Source of the DNA: JAEULH01 sp034382075
GTDB taxonomy: Bacteria; Pseudomonadota; Alphaproteobacteria; Rhodospirillales; Defluviicoccaceae
DNA: 64,000 nucleotides
Direction: 5' to 3'
NCBI GenBank assembly: GCA_034382075.1
Contig: JAXMOZ010000002.1
Span: 57,761 to 121,760, forward strand
Part shown: piece after piece, positions 49,953-58,662 of the stretch
How the letters are laid out: every line of letters starts with the position of its first letter
Numbering within the stretch: the first letter of the stretch is position 1
Notes under the pieces: generated by a model
What the model was told of the DNA's origin: nothing
Database searches by the model: none
Seen by the model: only the letters and a program-made list of their open reading frames with translations
Made by a program: the position numbers and the translations under genes

Positions 49953-50873
49953 TCAAGGATCCAGACCCACGGGTGTGCCGCCGCGCGCCGGCAAGGCCCC
50001 ACCGACCGCTGCGGCCCGGTGACCTGCGGCCATGGCCGCCGCCATGACGCGCACATGGTCGGCTGAAACGCCGCTCTGGCGCAAGGCCCGGATGGCGGTG
50101 TCGTTGTCGCGCTTGGCCAGCCTTCGCCCGGAGGCGTCGCGGCAGAGGGGATGGTGGTGCCACACCGGCGGCGGCAGCTCCAGCAGCGCATAGAGGAGGC
50201 GGTGAATGTGGCTGGCTGCGAACAGGTCCTCGCCGCGGGTGACCTCGCTCACCCCTTGCGCGGCATCGTCGACGACCACCGCCAGATGATAGCTTACCGC
50301 GACCTCCTTGCGGGCGATGATCACGTCGCCGAAGCGGCCGGCGTCGACCCCCTGCGCGCCGCGTATGCGGTCGTGCCAGACGAGCCTGCCGGTCCTCCGT
50401 TCGGCCTCGCCGACGTCGAGGCGGATGGCGCAAGCGCGTCCGGCCTCGATCAGGGAGCGGCGGCGCCGGGGATCGAGCCCGCGGCAGGTGCCGGGATAGA
50501 CGAACGTCCCGTCCGGGGTCTGCGCATGGGGCGCGCCCCCGGCCGCGGCGATTTCCGCGCGGATCTCGCTGCGGGAGCAGAAGCAGGGGTAGGTCACGTC
50601 CAGTGCTTCGAGCCGGGCGAGCGCCGTTGCGTAGAGCGGCATCCGCGCCGACTGGCGGACCACCGGCTCCTCCCAGCGCAGGCCGAGCCACGCCAGATCC
50701 TCCAGCTGGCGCTCGACGAAGGCCTCGCGGCAGCGCGTGGTATCGATGTCCTCGATGCGGACGATGAAGCGCCCGGCGCGCGCCAGGGCGAGGTCGTGGG
50801 CATAGATCGCCGAGTAGGCATGACCGAGATGGAGGTCGCCGGTGGGGCTCGGCGCGAACCGGGTGACGACCAT
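49953..50873 (-). CDS. gluQ: Glutamyl-queuosine tRNA(Asp) synthetase
   Basis: 306 residues from ATG 50873. Class I synthetase motifs: TRFAPSPTGDLHLGHAYSA (HIGH variant) and RRLAKRDNDTAIR (KMSKS-like). CFCSRSEIR and YPGTC are zinc-linked residues of GluQ-RS, and it lacks the C-terminal anticodon-binding domain of GluRS, giving the typical short length. It adds glutamate to queuosine of tRNA-Asp. Confidence 0.92.
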   Translation of the reverse strand: MVVTRFAPSPTGDLHLGHAYSAIYAHDLALARAGRFIVRIEDIDTTRCREAFVERQLEDLAWLGLRWEEPVVRQSARMPLYATALARLEALDVTYPCFCSRSEIRAEIAAAGGAPHAQTPDGTFVYPGTCRGLDPRRRRSLIEAGRACAIRLDVGEAERRTGRLVWHDRIRGAQGVDAGRFGDVIIARKEVAVSYHLAVVVDDAAQGVSEVTRGEDLFAASHIHRLLYALLELPPPVWHHHPLCRDASGRRLAKRDNDTAIRALRQSGVSADHVRVMAAAMAAGHRAAAVGGALPARGGTPVGLDP

Positions 50874-50883
50874 CGTCCGGCCT

Positions 50884-51231
50884 TCAGAAGGAGCAGAGCG
50901 CGCTGGCGAAACGGACGCAGACGTCCTCGTCGGAGGCAGGGCGGTATTGGCAGGCGAGCCTGGCGCCGCTGCCGCCCTCCCCGTCCCCGTCCCCCTCCCC
51001 GTTGCCGATGGCGGCAAGAAAGAAAGCCTCCGCCTCGCTCATATCGCCGGGGCCGCCGGAGATCGTCTCGATCTGGACGATGCAGGCGCCGCAGGCGCCC
51101 GCCTCGCAGTTGAACAGCAAGGGGATCTGATGGTCCCTGGCGACCTCGAGCAGGGTCGGCCGCAGCCCCGGCGCCGCGGGAACGGCAACCGTCTTGCTGA
51201 TGCCATCGAACTCGAACCGGATCTTCGCCAC
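50884..51231 (-). CDS. 2Fe-2S ferredoxin
   Basis: About 115 residues from GTG 51231 (VAKIRFEFDG), with GGAGACG upstream; a longer TTG start at 51300 is possible but adds no domain. FNCEAGACGACIVQ holds three ligands (Cys-x4/5-Cys-x2-Cys) and RLACQYRP the fourth: plant-type [2Fe-2S]. An unusual acidic Gly-Asp-Glu run (about residues 84-97) interrupts the end of the domain. Partner unknown. Confidence 0.82.
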   Translation of the reverse strand: MAKIRFEFDGISKTVAVPAAPGLRPTLLEVARDHQIPLLFNCEAGACGACIVQIETISGGPGDMSEAEAFFLAAIGNGEGDGDGEGGSGARLACQYRPASDEDVCVRFASALCSF

Positions 51232-51296
51232 GGTCTCGTCTCCGCCCGCGTTCCCCGACTGGAGGCAGCACTCCATCGGCATGAGGCTCAGATCGC

Positions 51297-51707
51297 TCAA
51301 TCCGGCCGTTGCCGCAACTCCTTCGTCTGCGCCCGCTTCCGCTTGGCCTCGAGCCGCCGCCGCCTGGACGCCGCGCTCGGCTTGGTCGCGGTGCGCGGCC
51401 GCGGCGCCTGCATGGCCTGGGCAATGAGCTCGACCAGCCGCTCGCGCGCATCCTGCCGGTTGCGCTCCTGGCTGCGGAAGCGGCTGGCGGTGATGACGAT
51501 ATCGCCGCCCTGGGTCCAGCGCCGGCCGGCCAGGCTGCGAAGACGCACGCGCGCGTCTGCCGGCAGTCCCGGCGCGCGCCAGGCGGCAAAGCGCAGCTCC
51601 ACCGCCGTCGCCACCTTGTTGACGTTCTGCCCGCCCGGTCCGGAGGCGCGCACGAAGCTCTCCTCGATCGTGCCCTCGTCGATCACGATGTGCCCAATCC
51701 GGATCAT
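51297..51707 (-). CDS. arfB: Alternative ribosome-rescue factor ArfB
   Basis: 136 residues. RASGPGGQNVNKVATAVELRF is the catalytic GGQ loop of class I release-factor-like peptidyl-tRNA hydrolases. The basic C-terminal tail (ASRRRRLEAKRKRAQTKELR) enters the empty mRNA channel of stalled ribosomes. Full length, start overlapping the DUF502 stop (ATGA). Confidence 0.92.
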   Translation of the reverse strand: MIRIGHIVIDEGTIEESFVRASGPGGQNVNKVATAVELRFAAWRAPGLPADARVRLRSLAGRRWTQGGDIVITASRFRSQERNRQDARERLVELIAQAMQAPRPRTATKPSAASRRRRLEAKRKRAQTKELRQRPD

Positions 51708-52474
51708 GGAGCCGACGCTCGGCGCCGTTCCCGCTCCCCGGCCGAGGCAGCGCCGACGGCGCCCACCGCTTCGTCCTGTCCGTCCAGTTCCGCGGCCAGG
51801 GGCGGCGTCACGATCCCCCCGGAGATCACCATCTTCAGCGCCTCCTCGACGGTCATGTCGAGGATCACCAGGTCACCGCGGGGGACGAAGAGAAGGAAGC
51901 CGGAGGTGGGGTTCGGCGTCGTCGGCAGGAAGACGTTCAGCACCTCCTCCTCGGTGAGCTTCTGCACCTCGCCCCGGGTGACCCCGGTGAGAAAGCCGAT
52001 CGACCAGATCCCCCGGCGGGGATACTGGACCAGCACCGCCTCGCGGAAGGCGGTGGACTGGTGGGCGACGACGGTCTCGATGATCTGCTTGGTGGCGCTG
52101 TAGATGCTGCGCAAGACCGGCATCCGTCCCAGCACCCGGTCGTAGAAGCGCATCACCAGCCGGCCGACGAACCCGGCGGTCAGCGCGCCGATGAGGGTCA
52201 GCGCGACCACGACGATGACGAGGCCGAGCCCAGGAATGGCAAACGGCAGGTAGGTCGTCGGGTTGTAGGCCTCCGGGATCAGCGGCGTCACCCGCGCGTC
52301 GACGAAGGTGATGAACAACCAGGCGAGATAGAAGGTGATCGAGATCGGCGCGGTGATCACGATCCCGGCAAGGAAGTAGGCGCGGAGCCGGGCGCCGAAG
52401 CCGATGCCGGGTTCGCCGCCCTTGCCTGCCGCAGGCTTGTCGTCCCGCGGCGTGTTGCTGCTATGCTCTGCCAT
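51704..52474 (-). CDS. DUF502 membrane protein
   Basis: 256 residues from ATG 52474. Two TM segments, FLAGIVITAPISITFYLAWLF (about 33-53) and IPGLGLVIVVVALTLIGALTAGF (about 78-100), are followed by the conserved SIYSATKQIIETV and FLPTTPNPTSGFLLFVP. Function unknown; inner membrane. Divergent from the Nudix gene with only 21 bases between starts, so promoters must overlap coding sequence or leaders are very short. Confidence 0.88.
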   Translation of the reverse strand: MAEHSSNTPRDDKPAAGKGGEPGIGFGARLRAYFLAGIVITAPISITFYLAWLFITFVDARVTPLIPEAYNPTTYLPFAIPGLGLVIVVVALTLIGALTAGFVGRLVMRFYDRVLGRMPVLRSIYSATKQIIETVVAHQSTAFREAVLVQYPRRGIWSIGFLTGVTRGEVQKLTEEEVLNVFLPTTPNPTSGFLLFVPRGDLVILDMTVEEALKMVISGGIVTPPLAAELDGQDEAVGAVGAASAGERERRRASAP

Positions 52475-52495
52475 AGCCGGAGAATTGGCCAGCCC

Positions 52496-53008
52496 GTGAG
52501 CAATGACAACGACTTTGCGGCCAACGCTGGCGCCGAGCAGGGCGAGGTGACGCGGATCTATCCGCAAGCGCCGCTGGTCGGCGTCGGCGCCATCGTCTTC
52601 AACCGCAGCCGGGTGCTGCTCGTCCGCCGCGCCAAGGACCCGCGCCGCGGCCAGTGGAGCCTGCCCGGCGGGCTGCAGAAGCTCGGCGAAACGATCGCCG
52701 AGGCCGCCCGCCGGGAGGTGATGGAGGAAGCGTCGCTGGCGATCCGCGTTCTCGGTCTTGCCGACGTGGTCGACCTGATCGAGCGCGACGACGGCGACGG
52801 CGGGGACGATGGCGGGCGGGTGCGCTACCACTACACCCTCGTCGACCTGGTCGCCTGCTGCGGCGACGACGTCATCCGGCCGGGATCGGACGCCGCCGAA
52901 GTCGTCTGGGCAGACGCCGGCGCCCTCGACGGCTACGGCCTGTGGGCCGAGACGATCCGGGTCATTGCCCTCGCCCTGGAGAGGTGGCGGGCCGCCGGCT
53001 CTCCGTGA
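52496..53008 (+). CDS. Nudix hydrolase
   Basis: 170 residues from GTG 52496 (VSNDNDFAANAG). VGVGAIVFNRSRVLLVRR opens the domain; the Nudix box GGLQKLGETIAEAARREV followed by MEEA (about residues 58-79) is complete. Likely ADP-ribose or (deoxy)nucleotide pyrophosphatase. An acidic insert (DDGDGGDDGG) lies between strands near residue 102. Confidence 0.92.
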   Translation: MSNDNDFAANAGAEQGEVTRIYPQAPLVGVGAIVFNRSRVLLVRRAKDPRRGQWSLPGGLQKLGETIAEAARREVMEEASLAIRVLGLADVVDLIERDDGDGGDDGGRVRYHYTLVDLVACCGDDVIRPGSDAAEVVWADAGALDGYGLWAETIRVIALALERWRAAGSP

Positions 53009-53160
53009 GCGGCGGAGAGGGCGGAGAGCCGGCGTTGTGCTTTGCGCCTGGGCGGCGGCGCGGGTATTTTCGCTCCCGCAGTGCCAGCGCGCCGGCGCTC
53101 AAGACCGGCCGCGGCGAGGATCACCATGAGCCCACACCTCCGCATGGCCGCACGGCGGCG

Positions 53161-53904
53161 ATGAGACGGCGCTTCAGCCTTGCCGCTGCCCTCCTCTGCG
53201 CCGGGCTCATGGCTCCCGCGGCCAACGCCGCCGAGCTGGTCGTCGATCTGGCCCGCCACCTCGTCGCCATCACCACCGGCTTTACCGGCAGCGACGTCCT
53301 CCTGTTCGGCGCCATCGACGCCGAGGGCGACGTGGTCGTCACCGTCCGCGGCCCTGAGAACACCGAGCTGGTCCGGCGCAAGGGCCGGGTCCTCGGGATC
53401 TGGATGAACGAGCGCGAGCTCGCCTTCAAGAACGTCCCCGCCTACTACGCCGTCGCCTCCAGCCGGCCGCTGGACGAGATTCTCTCGCCGCGGGCCATGG
53501 GCCGCCATCAGATCGGTGTCGAGCAGCTTCGCCTTCCCGGCCCGGCCGGGGGCGACCGGGCCGAGGTGGAGGAGTTCCGCTCGGCGCTCATCCGCAGCAA
53601 GCAGAGGGCCGGCCTTTACACCCGGGAGCCCGCGCAGATCCTGTTTTTGGGCAACCGCTTGTTCCGCACCGACCTGTGGTTCCCCGCCAACGCCCCGGTC
53701 GGCCGCTACGTCGTGCAGGTGCTGCTGATCCGCGACGGCGACGTCGCCAGCGCCGAGATCACCCCGCTCGCGGTCAGTAAGGTCGGGTTCGAGGCCGGGG
53801 TCTACAACTTCGCCCAGCGCTATTCGCTCGCCTATGGCGTCCTTGCCATCCTGATTGCGGCCGGTGCAGGATGGGCGGCGAGCGCGATCTTCCGCAAGAG
53901 ATGA
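53161..53904 (+). CDS. TIGR02186-family membrane protein
   Basis: 247 residues from ATG 53161. The signal peptide is FSLAAALLCAGLMAPAANA. The periplasmic domain has DVLLFGAIDAEGDVVVTVRGP, WMNERELAFKNVPAYYAVASSRPL, and LFRTDLWFPANAPVGRYVVQ; one C-terminal TM is YGVLAILIAAGAGWAASAIF. This matches the alphaproteobacterial TIGR02186 family, often near sulfite/TauE exporters and universal stress genes. Function unproven. Confidence 0.82.
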   Translation: MRRRFSLAAALLCAGLMAPAANAAELVVDLARHLVAITTGFTGSDVLLFGAIDAEGDVVVTVRGPENTELVRRKGRVLGIWMNERELAFKNVPAYYAVASSRPLDEILSPRAMGRHQIGVEQLRLPGPAGGDRAEVEEFRSALIRSKQRAGLYTREPAQILFLGNRLFRTDLWFPANAPVGRYVVQVLLIRDGDVASAEITPLAVSKVGFEAGVYNFAQRYSLAYGVLAILIAAGAGWAASAIFRKR

Positions 53905-53908
53905 GCCG

Positions 53909-54427
53909 GTGAAATCCAGCGACGACGAGGACGCGGCCGACGCCGGCGGGGGCGAGCCGGGGAAGCCTCCGGCGAGAACCTTCCTGTGCGTCGTCGACGA
54001 GAGCAGCGAGCTGCACCAGGCGCTGCGCTTCGCCTGTCACCGGGCGCGGAAGACCGGCGGCCGGGTGGCGCTGCTCTACGCCATCGAGCCGGCGGAGTTC
54101 CAACACTGGATGGCGGTGCGCAACCTCATGGAGGTTGAGCGGCGCGAGCAGGCCGAGGAGCTGCTTCAGGTCGTCTCCGCGGTCGTCCAGAAACTGTCGG
54201 GCACGACCCCGGTGGTCTACATCCGCGAGGGGCCGCTCAAGGACCAGCTGATGCAGCTCATCGCCGAGGAGCCGGACATCTCGGTGCTGGTCCTTGCCGC
54301 CGCCGCCGGCAGCGACGATCCCGGGCAGGTGATCGCCCACATCATGAAGAACATCGGCAAGCTGCGGGTGCCGGTGACGATCGTCCCCGGCAACCTCACC
54401 GACGACCAGATCGACGCGCTCAGCTAG
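53909..54427 (+). CDS. Universal stress protein family
   Basis: 172 residues from GTG 53909. TFLCVVDESSELHQALRFA starts the Usp fold; VVYIREGPLKDQLMQLI and ISVLVLAAAAGSDDPG follow, with LRVPVTIVPG at the end. The ATP-binding GxxG-9-GS motif is only partly kept. It lies 4 bases after the TIGR02186 gene, a conserved pairing in alphaproteobacteria. Confidence 0.85.
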   Translation: MKSSDDEDAADAGGGEPGKPPARTFLCVVDESSELHQALRFACHRARKTGGRVALLYAIEPAEFQHWMAVRNLMEVERREQAEELLQVVSAVVQKLSGTTPVVYIREGPLKDQLMQLIAEEPDISVLVLAAAAGSDDPGQVIAHIMKNIGKLRVPVTIVPGNLTDDQIDALS

Positions 54428-54552
54428 CGGCGGCCCCCTCCGGCTCCCGTGGCGGATGCCGGGACGATGGCCGGGATCGGGCGGTTGACAGGGCTGTGCC
54501 CCTTGCCCATGGTCGCGGCGCTGTTGCTGTGGCTGAAGCGGGACCAAGACGC

Positions 54553-55392
54553 ATGTCAGACGACCTCAAGAACGCCGTCGACGCGGCATGGGAGGAGCGG
54601 GAGAGCTTCGGCCCGCAGACCCATGGCCCGGTGCGCGAAGCCGTCGAAGAGGCCTTGGCCCTGCTGGACAGCGGCGGTGCCCGCGTCGCCGAGAAGATCG
54701 ACGGCGTCTGGCGGGTCAACGAGTGGCTGAAGAAGGCGGTGCTGCTGTCCTTCCGCCTCAACGACATGGTGCCGATCGAGGGCGGCCCGGGCGGGTCGGC
54801 CTGGTTCGACAAGATCAGGCCCAAGTTCTCCGGCTGGGACGAAGAGCGCTTCCGCGAGGCGGGCTTTCGCGCCGTTCCGTCCTGCGTGGTCCGCCATTCG
54901 GCCTACGTCGCGCCGGGCGTCGTGCTCATGCCGTGCTTCATCAACGTCGGCGCCCGGGTGGACAGCGGGACGATGATCGACACCTGGGCGACGGTCGGCT
55001 CCTGCGCCCAGATCGGCCGCAACTGCCACATCTCCGGCGGTACCGGCATCGGCGGGGTGCTGGAGCCGCTGCAGGCGGCGCCGGTGGTCATCGAGGACAA
55101 CTGCTTCATCGGCGCCCGGGCCGAGGTCGCCGAGGGCGTACGCATCGGCGAGGGCTCGGTCCTGTCCATGGGCGTCTACATCGGCGCGTCGACCCGGATC
55201 GTCGAGCGGGCCACCGGCGAGATCCACTACGGCGTGGTGCCGCCCTATTCCGTGGTCGTGTCCGGCAGCATGCCGGGGAGGCCCTTGCCGGACGGAAGCC
55301 CCGGCCCCGGCCTCTACTGCGCCGTGATCGTCAAGAAGGTGGACGAGCGCACCCGCGCCAAGACCTCCATCAACGAGCTGCTCCGCGAGTGA
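54553..55392 (+). CDS. dapD: Tetrahydrodipicolinate N-succinyltransferase
   Basis: 279 residues from ATG 54553. The left-handed beta-helix hexapeptide region is clear (VVLMPCFINVGARVDSGTMI, GRNCHISGGTGIGGVLEPLQ, CFIGARAEVAEGVRIGEGS). It makes N-succinyl-2-amino-6-ketopimelate in lysine/diaminopimelate synthesis. dapE follows directly, as in other alphaproteobacteria. Confidence 0.95.
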   Translation: MSDDLKNAVDAAWEERESFGPQTHGPVREAVEEALALLDSGGARVAEKIDGVWRVNEWLKKAVLLSFRLNDMVPIEGGPGGSAWFDKIRPKFSGWDEERFREAGFRAVPSCVVRHSAYVAPGVVLMPCFINVGARVDSGTMIDTWATVGSCAQIGRNCHISGGTGIGGVLEPLQAAPVVIEDNCFIGARAEVAEGVRIGEGSVLSMGVYIGASTRIVERATGEIHYGVVPPYSVVVSGSMPGRPLPDGSPGPGLYCAVIVKKVDERTRAKTSINELLRE

Positions 55393-55424
55393 TCGCCGGC
55401 AGCATCGCCAACGCCACAGCCGCC

Positions 55425-56576
55425 ATGGGTGCGCCGGTCGATCCGCTGGCCTTGAGCCGGGCCCTGATCCGCTGTCCCAGCGTCACGCCCGAGGACGCCG
55501 GGGCCCTCGACGTGCTGACCGCGGCGCTGGAGCCGTTGGGTTTCTCCTGTCACCGGCTGCGGTTTGCCGAACCCGGAACCGCGGCGGTGGACAACCTCTA
55601 CGCCCGCTTCGGCGACGGCGGGCCCACCTTCTGCTTCGCCGGGCATACCGACGTCGTGCCGCCGGGAGGCGGATGGAGCACCGATCCGTTCGCCGCCGAG
55701 GTCCGCGGCGGGCGGCTCTACGGCCGCGGCGCCGCCGACATGAAGACGGCGATCGCCTGTTTCGTCGCCGCCGCCGGCCGTCAGCTGCGAGAACACGGGG
55801 CCCGGGGTGGCTCCATCAGCCTGCTCGTCACCGGCGACGAGGAGGGCCCGGCGGTCAACGGCACCCGCAAGGTGCTCGACTGGCTGGCCGGGCGCGGCGA
55901 GCGGCTGGACGCCTGCCTGGTCGGCGAGCCGACCAACCCCCGGGCGCTGGGCGAGATGATCAAGATCGGCCGTCGCGGCAGCCTCAACGCCCGCTTGCGC
56001 GTCGAAGGCATACAGGGGCACGCCGCCTATCCCCACCTCGCCGACAACCCGATCCCGCGCCTGCTCGAGATGCTGAGGGCGCTGGAGGCAGAGCCGCTGG
56101 ACCAAGGTACCGCCTATTTCCAGCCCTCGACGCTGACGTTCACCTCGGTCGACGTCGGCAACACCGCCAGCAACGTCATCCCGGCGGAGGCCCGCGCCGC
56201 CTTCAACATCCGCTTCAACGACCGGCACTCCGCGGGGTCCTTGCGGGACTGGATCGAGGCGCGCTGCGGGAGCGTCGGAGGCCGCTACAGCCTCGAAAGC
56301 GACTGCTCCGGCGAGGCCTTCGTCTGCGAGCCGGGGCCGCTTGCAGCGATGGTGGCGGCCGCCGCGGGCGAGCGGACAGGCCGGGTGCCCGAGTTCAGCA
56401 CCAGCGGCGGCACCTCGGATGCAAGGTTTTTGAAGGACGCCTGCCCGGTGTGCGAGTTCGGCATGGTCGGGGAGAGCGCGCACAAGGTCGACGAGAACGT
56501 CGCCGTCGCCGATCTCGATGCGCTCACCGACATCTATGCCGGCGTCCTCGCCCGCTTCTTCGGGACAGCCGCATGA
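55425..56576 (+). CDS. dapE: Succinyl-diaminopimelate desuccinylase
   Basis: 383 residues from ATG 55425, which matches normal family length (about 375-380); a GTG at 55389 overlapping dapD would add 12 residues. M20 metallopeptidase motifs: FAGHTDVVPPGG (zinc His, about 74), GRGAADMKTAIA (bridging Asp), VTGDEEGPAVNGT (catalytic Glu), GTSDARF and the late zinc His in VGESAHKVDENV. It releases LL-diaminopimelate. Confidence 0.95.
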   Translation: MGAPVDPLALSRALIRCPSVTPEDAGALDVLTAALEPLGFSCHRLRFAEPGTAAVDNLYARFGDGGPTFCFAGHTDVVPPGGGWSTDPFAAEVRGGRLYGRGAADMKTAIACFVAAAGRQLREHGARGGSISLLVTGDEEGPAVNGTRKVLDWLAGRGERLDACLVGEPTNPRALGEMIKIGRRGSLNARLRVEGIQGHAAYPHLADNPIPRLLEMLRALEAEPLDQGTAYFQPSTLTFTSVDVGNTASNVIPAEARAAFNIRFNDRHSAGSLRDWIEARCGSVGGRYSLESDCSGEAFVCEPGPLAAMVAAAAGERTGRVPEFSTSGGTSDARFLKDACPVCEFGMVGESAHKVDENVAVADLDALTDIYAGVLARFFGTAA

Positions 56577-57142
56577 TCCCCAGCAGCCGCGAGATCATCT
56601 CCTCGCTCTACGGGAGCTGGCGGCTCGCCCACTTCGACCGCGGCGGCATGGGGTACTTCGACACCAGCATCGACGGCTTCTGGCGGTCGTTCTTCGCCGC
56701 GCTGATCGTTGCCCCCTTCTACGCGGTGATGCTGGGGTTGCGCTATTCCGCCGCCGGCGAGCCGGGCGATCCGATGCACTACGGCCTGATCGAGGCCATC
56801 AGCTACCTGATCTCATGGTTCTTCTATCCGGTCGTCATGCACGCACTGACCGGGCTGCTCGACTGCCGCGACCGCTTCGTCGGCTACATCGTGGCCTACA
56901 ACTGGTCGCTGGTGCTGCAGAACGCGGTCCTCGTGCCGATCGCGATCCTCAACGGCTTGAGCTTGATCAGCGCCGACGCCGCCGGCGTCCTGTGGCTGAT
57001 CGCCATCGCGGCGGTGCTGGCGTACCTGTGGTTCATCGCCCGGGTGGGGCTGGCGGTGCCGGCGCTGACCGCCGTCGGCATCGTGTCGATCGACGTCCTG
57101 CTCAGCCTCCTCATAAGCGGGCTGACCGATCGCCTGCACTGA
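56573..57142 (+). CDS. Yip1-like multi-pass membrane protein
   Basis: 189 residues; ATG 56573 overlaps the dapE stop (ATGA). Five hydrophobic segments are visible (FFAALIVAPFYAVMLGL, AISYLISWFFYPVVMHALTG, SLVLQNAVLVPIAILNGLSL, VLWLIAIAAVLAYLWFIARV, ALTAVGIVSIDVLLSLLI). It resembles uncharacterised alphaproteobacterial transporter-like proteins that follow dapE. No catalytic motif seen. Confidence 0.75.
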   Translation: MIPSSREIISSLYGSWRLAHFDRGGMGYFDTSIDGFWRSFFAALIVAPFYAVMLGLRYSAAGEPGDPMHYGLIEAISYLISWFFYPVVMHALTGLLDCRDRFVGYIVAYNWSLVLQNAVLVPIAILNGLSLISADAAGVLWLIAIAAVLAYLWFIARVGLAVPALTAVGIVSIDVLLSLLISGLTDRLH

Positions 57143-57197
57143 CGCCGGGCAGCTTTGGTTACGGGAGACGGCTCGAGCCGTCCTCACACGGGGTCTC

Positions 57198-58142
57198 ATG
57201 GCGGGTAGGATCAGCACGTTTCTCAAGGTTGCGCTGGCGAGCATGGCTCTCGCCGCCTTCTCCACCGGACTGCAAGAGCCGGCTGTGGCCGGCGAAGACG
57301 CCGGGAAGCTGGGGAGCGCAGCCAGCCGCCACGATTGCCTGGCCGAGCCGCCGCCGGCGGCGAAGGCGGCGGGGCTGACGAAGCTCGCGTTCTGCGACGA
57401 CTTCGGCAGCGACGCAACGATCGACCTCGACGGGACGCTCGAGGACGGCTTCAAGTGGTACATCACCGGCCTTCCCTACGGCTTCCGCGGCTCGCAGCGG
57501 CAGGCCTACAGGGTCGCCGGCGGCATCCTCAGCTTCCGCCCCGACATCAACCAGGCCCAGCTCTCGTTCCTTTCGGCGGTGGTGCCGCGGGGATCGAGCA
57601 AGCCGGTCGGCTGGTACATCGATCGCGAGGTCCGAGGCTGGTACGTGGAAGCGCGGATGGCGCACGTCGAGACGTCGCTGGACAAGGGGTTCCCCGCCTT
57701 CTGGACGATGGACCTGTGTCACCTCTACCGCTACCCGGCGCCCTGTGCGGTGTTCGTCGAGCCCGACTTCTACGAGTTCATCGGCGGTCGCGACACCCGG
57801 GCCGTGCATCTGCACCAGGACCCCACCGGAACCAAGGCGTCGAAGCTCGACACCTGGGGCACCATCCGCCCCAGCGGCAGTCTCGGGGTGAACTGGCAGG
57901 ACTTCAACACGGTGGCGATGCGGGCGCTTCCCGACGTCATCAGTCACTACGTGAACGACACGCAGGTGACGGAAGGATCGGCGCGCTCCAGCACCTACAA
58001 GGGAACATTCCTCTGGGTGGGCGACGTGGTCGCCGGCCCGCGGATGAGTGGCGCCGCCGTCGGCCGCTACCCGGTGATCTTCGGCTCCGGCCCACAGATG
58101 CCCTTCGAGCTCGACTGGGTGCGGGTGTGGGTCAGGCCCTGA
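57198..58142 (+). CDS. Secreted GH16-like concanavalin-fold hydrolase
   Basis: 314 residues. The signal peptide is VALASMALAAFSTGLQEPAVAG. A jelly-roll domain has RGWYVEARMAHVETSLDKGFPAFWTM and VEPDFYEFIG near residue 188, which fits the GH16 catalytic E-x-D-x-x-E signature; DWVRVWVRP closes the fold. It is a probable exported beta-glucanase or exopolysaccharide depolymerase. The family match is good but substrate is unknown. A glycosyltransferase follows after a gap. Confidence 0.8.
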   Translation: MAGRISTFLKVALASMALAAFSTGLQEPAVAGEDAGKLGSAASRHDCLAEPPPAAKAAGLTKLAFCDDFGSDATIDLDGTLEDGFKWYITGLPYGFRGSQRQAYRVAGGILSFRPDINQAQLSFLSAVVPRGSSKPVGWYIDREVRGWYVEARMAHVETSLDKGFPAFWTMDLCHLYRYPAPCAVFVEPDFYEFIGGRDTRAVHLHQDPTGTKASKLDTWGTIRPSGSLGVNWQDFNTVAMRALPDVISHYVNDTQVTEGSARSSTYKGTFLWVGDVVAGPRMSGAAVGRYPVIFGSGPQMPFELDWVRVWVRP

Positions 58143-58662
58143 TCCACTCGTCGTTGCTCGGCCAAAGCGTGGTCCGGCACAACGAGCTGTAGGCGCGGGT
58201 TCCGGGCGCCCGCTGGTAAGCCCCGAGGATCGTGGTGATTCTGATCCGCAGGACCATGAGCCGGTCTGCACCGGCCACGCCTCGCCCGTGTGCGACCCCC
58301 CGAGTCCCCTGCAAGTCCTTGTAATAGCGAACTGATGCGGTTCCAGGGTCGGCCATGGCCCGGGGACCTTGTTCCCGCTTCCGGCCTTTGTTCTAAGTGT
58401 AGTGCTGGTCGTCGTTTCGCGCTTACCGCGCGGAAGCCGCCTTAAGGGCCACTGGAAGCCGGGAGTTGCATGTGGGCGTCCCTCGCGGCGATGTTTTGGG
58501 AACAGAAGTTTGGGCGTAAAGCCCCCTGTTGCGGCAGAGGCGGCCGCATGGACGCCACAACAGACACGCGACGCACATAATCAAGAGCGGGAACGATTCG
58601 AACACCGTCTCCTGCCAACGACGAGCCGAGGCTGAGGCGACAAGCGAAAGGGACCCGTGTTC
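58143..58662. other. 520-bp intergenic region, nothing firmly identified
   Basis: Both strands were read. Short frames at 58132-58356 (minus) and 58369-58635 (plus) show no family signature and lack convincing ribosome sites. The region probably holds the promoter of the downstream glycosyltransferase; an AAGGGA lies shortly before its ATG. Confidence 0.5.

Noticed and set aside
58369..58635. Plus-strand frame before the family-4 glycosyltransferase
   Set aside because: No conserved motif and no ribosome site; mixed composition consistent with non-coding sequence.
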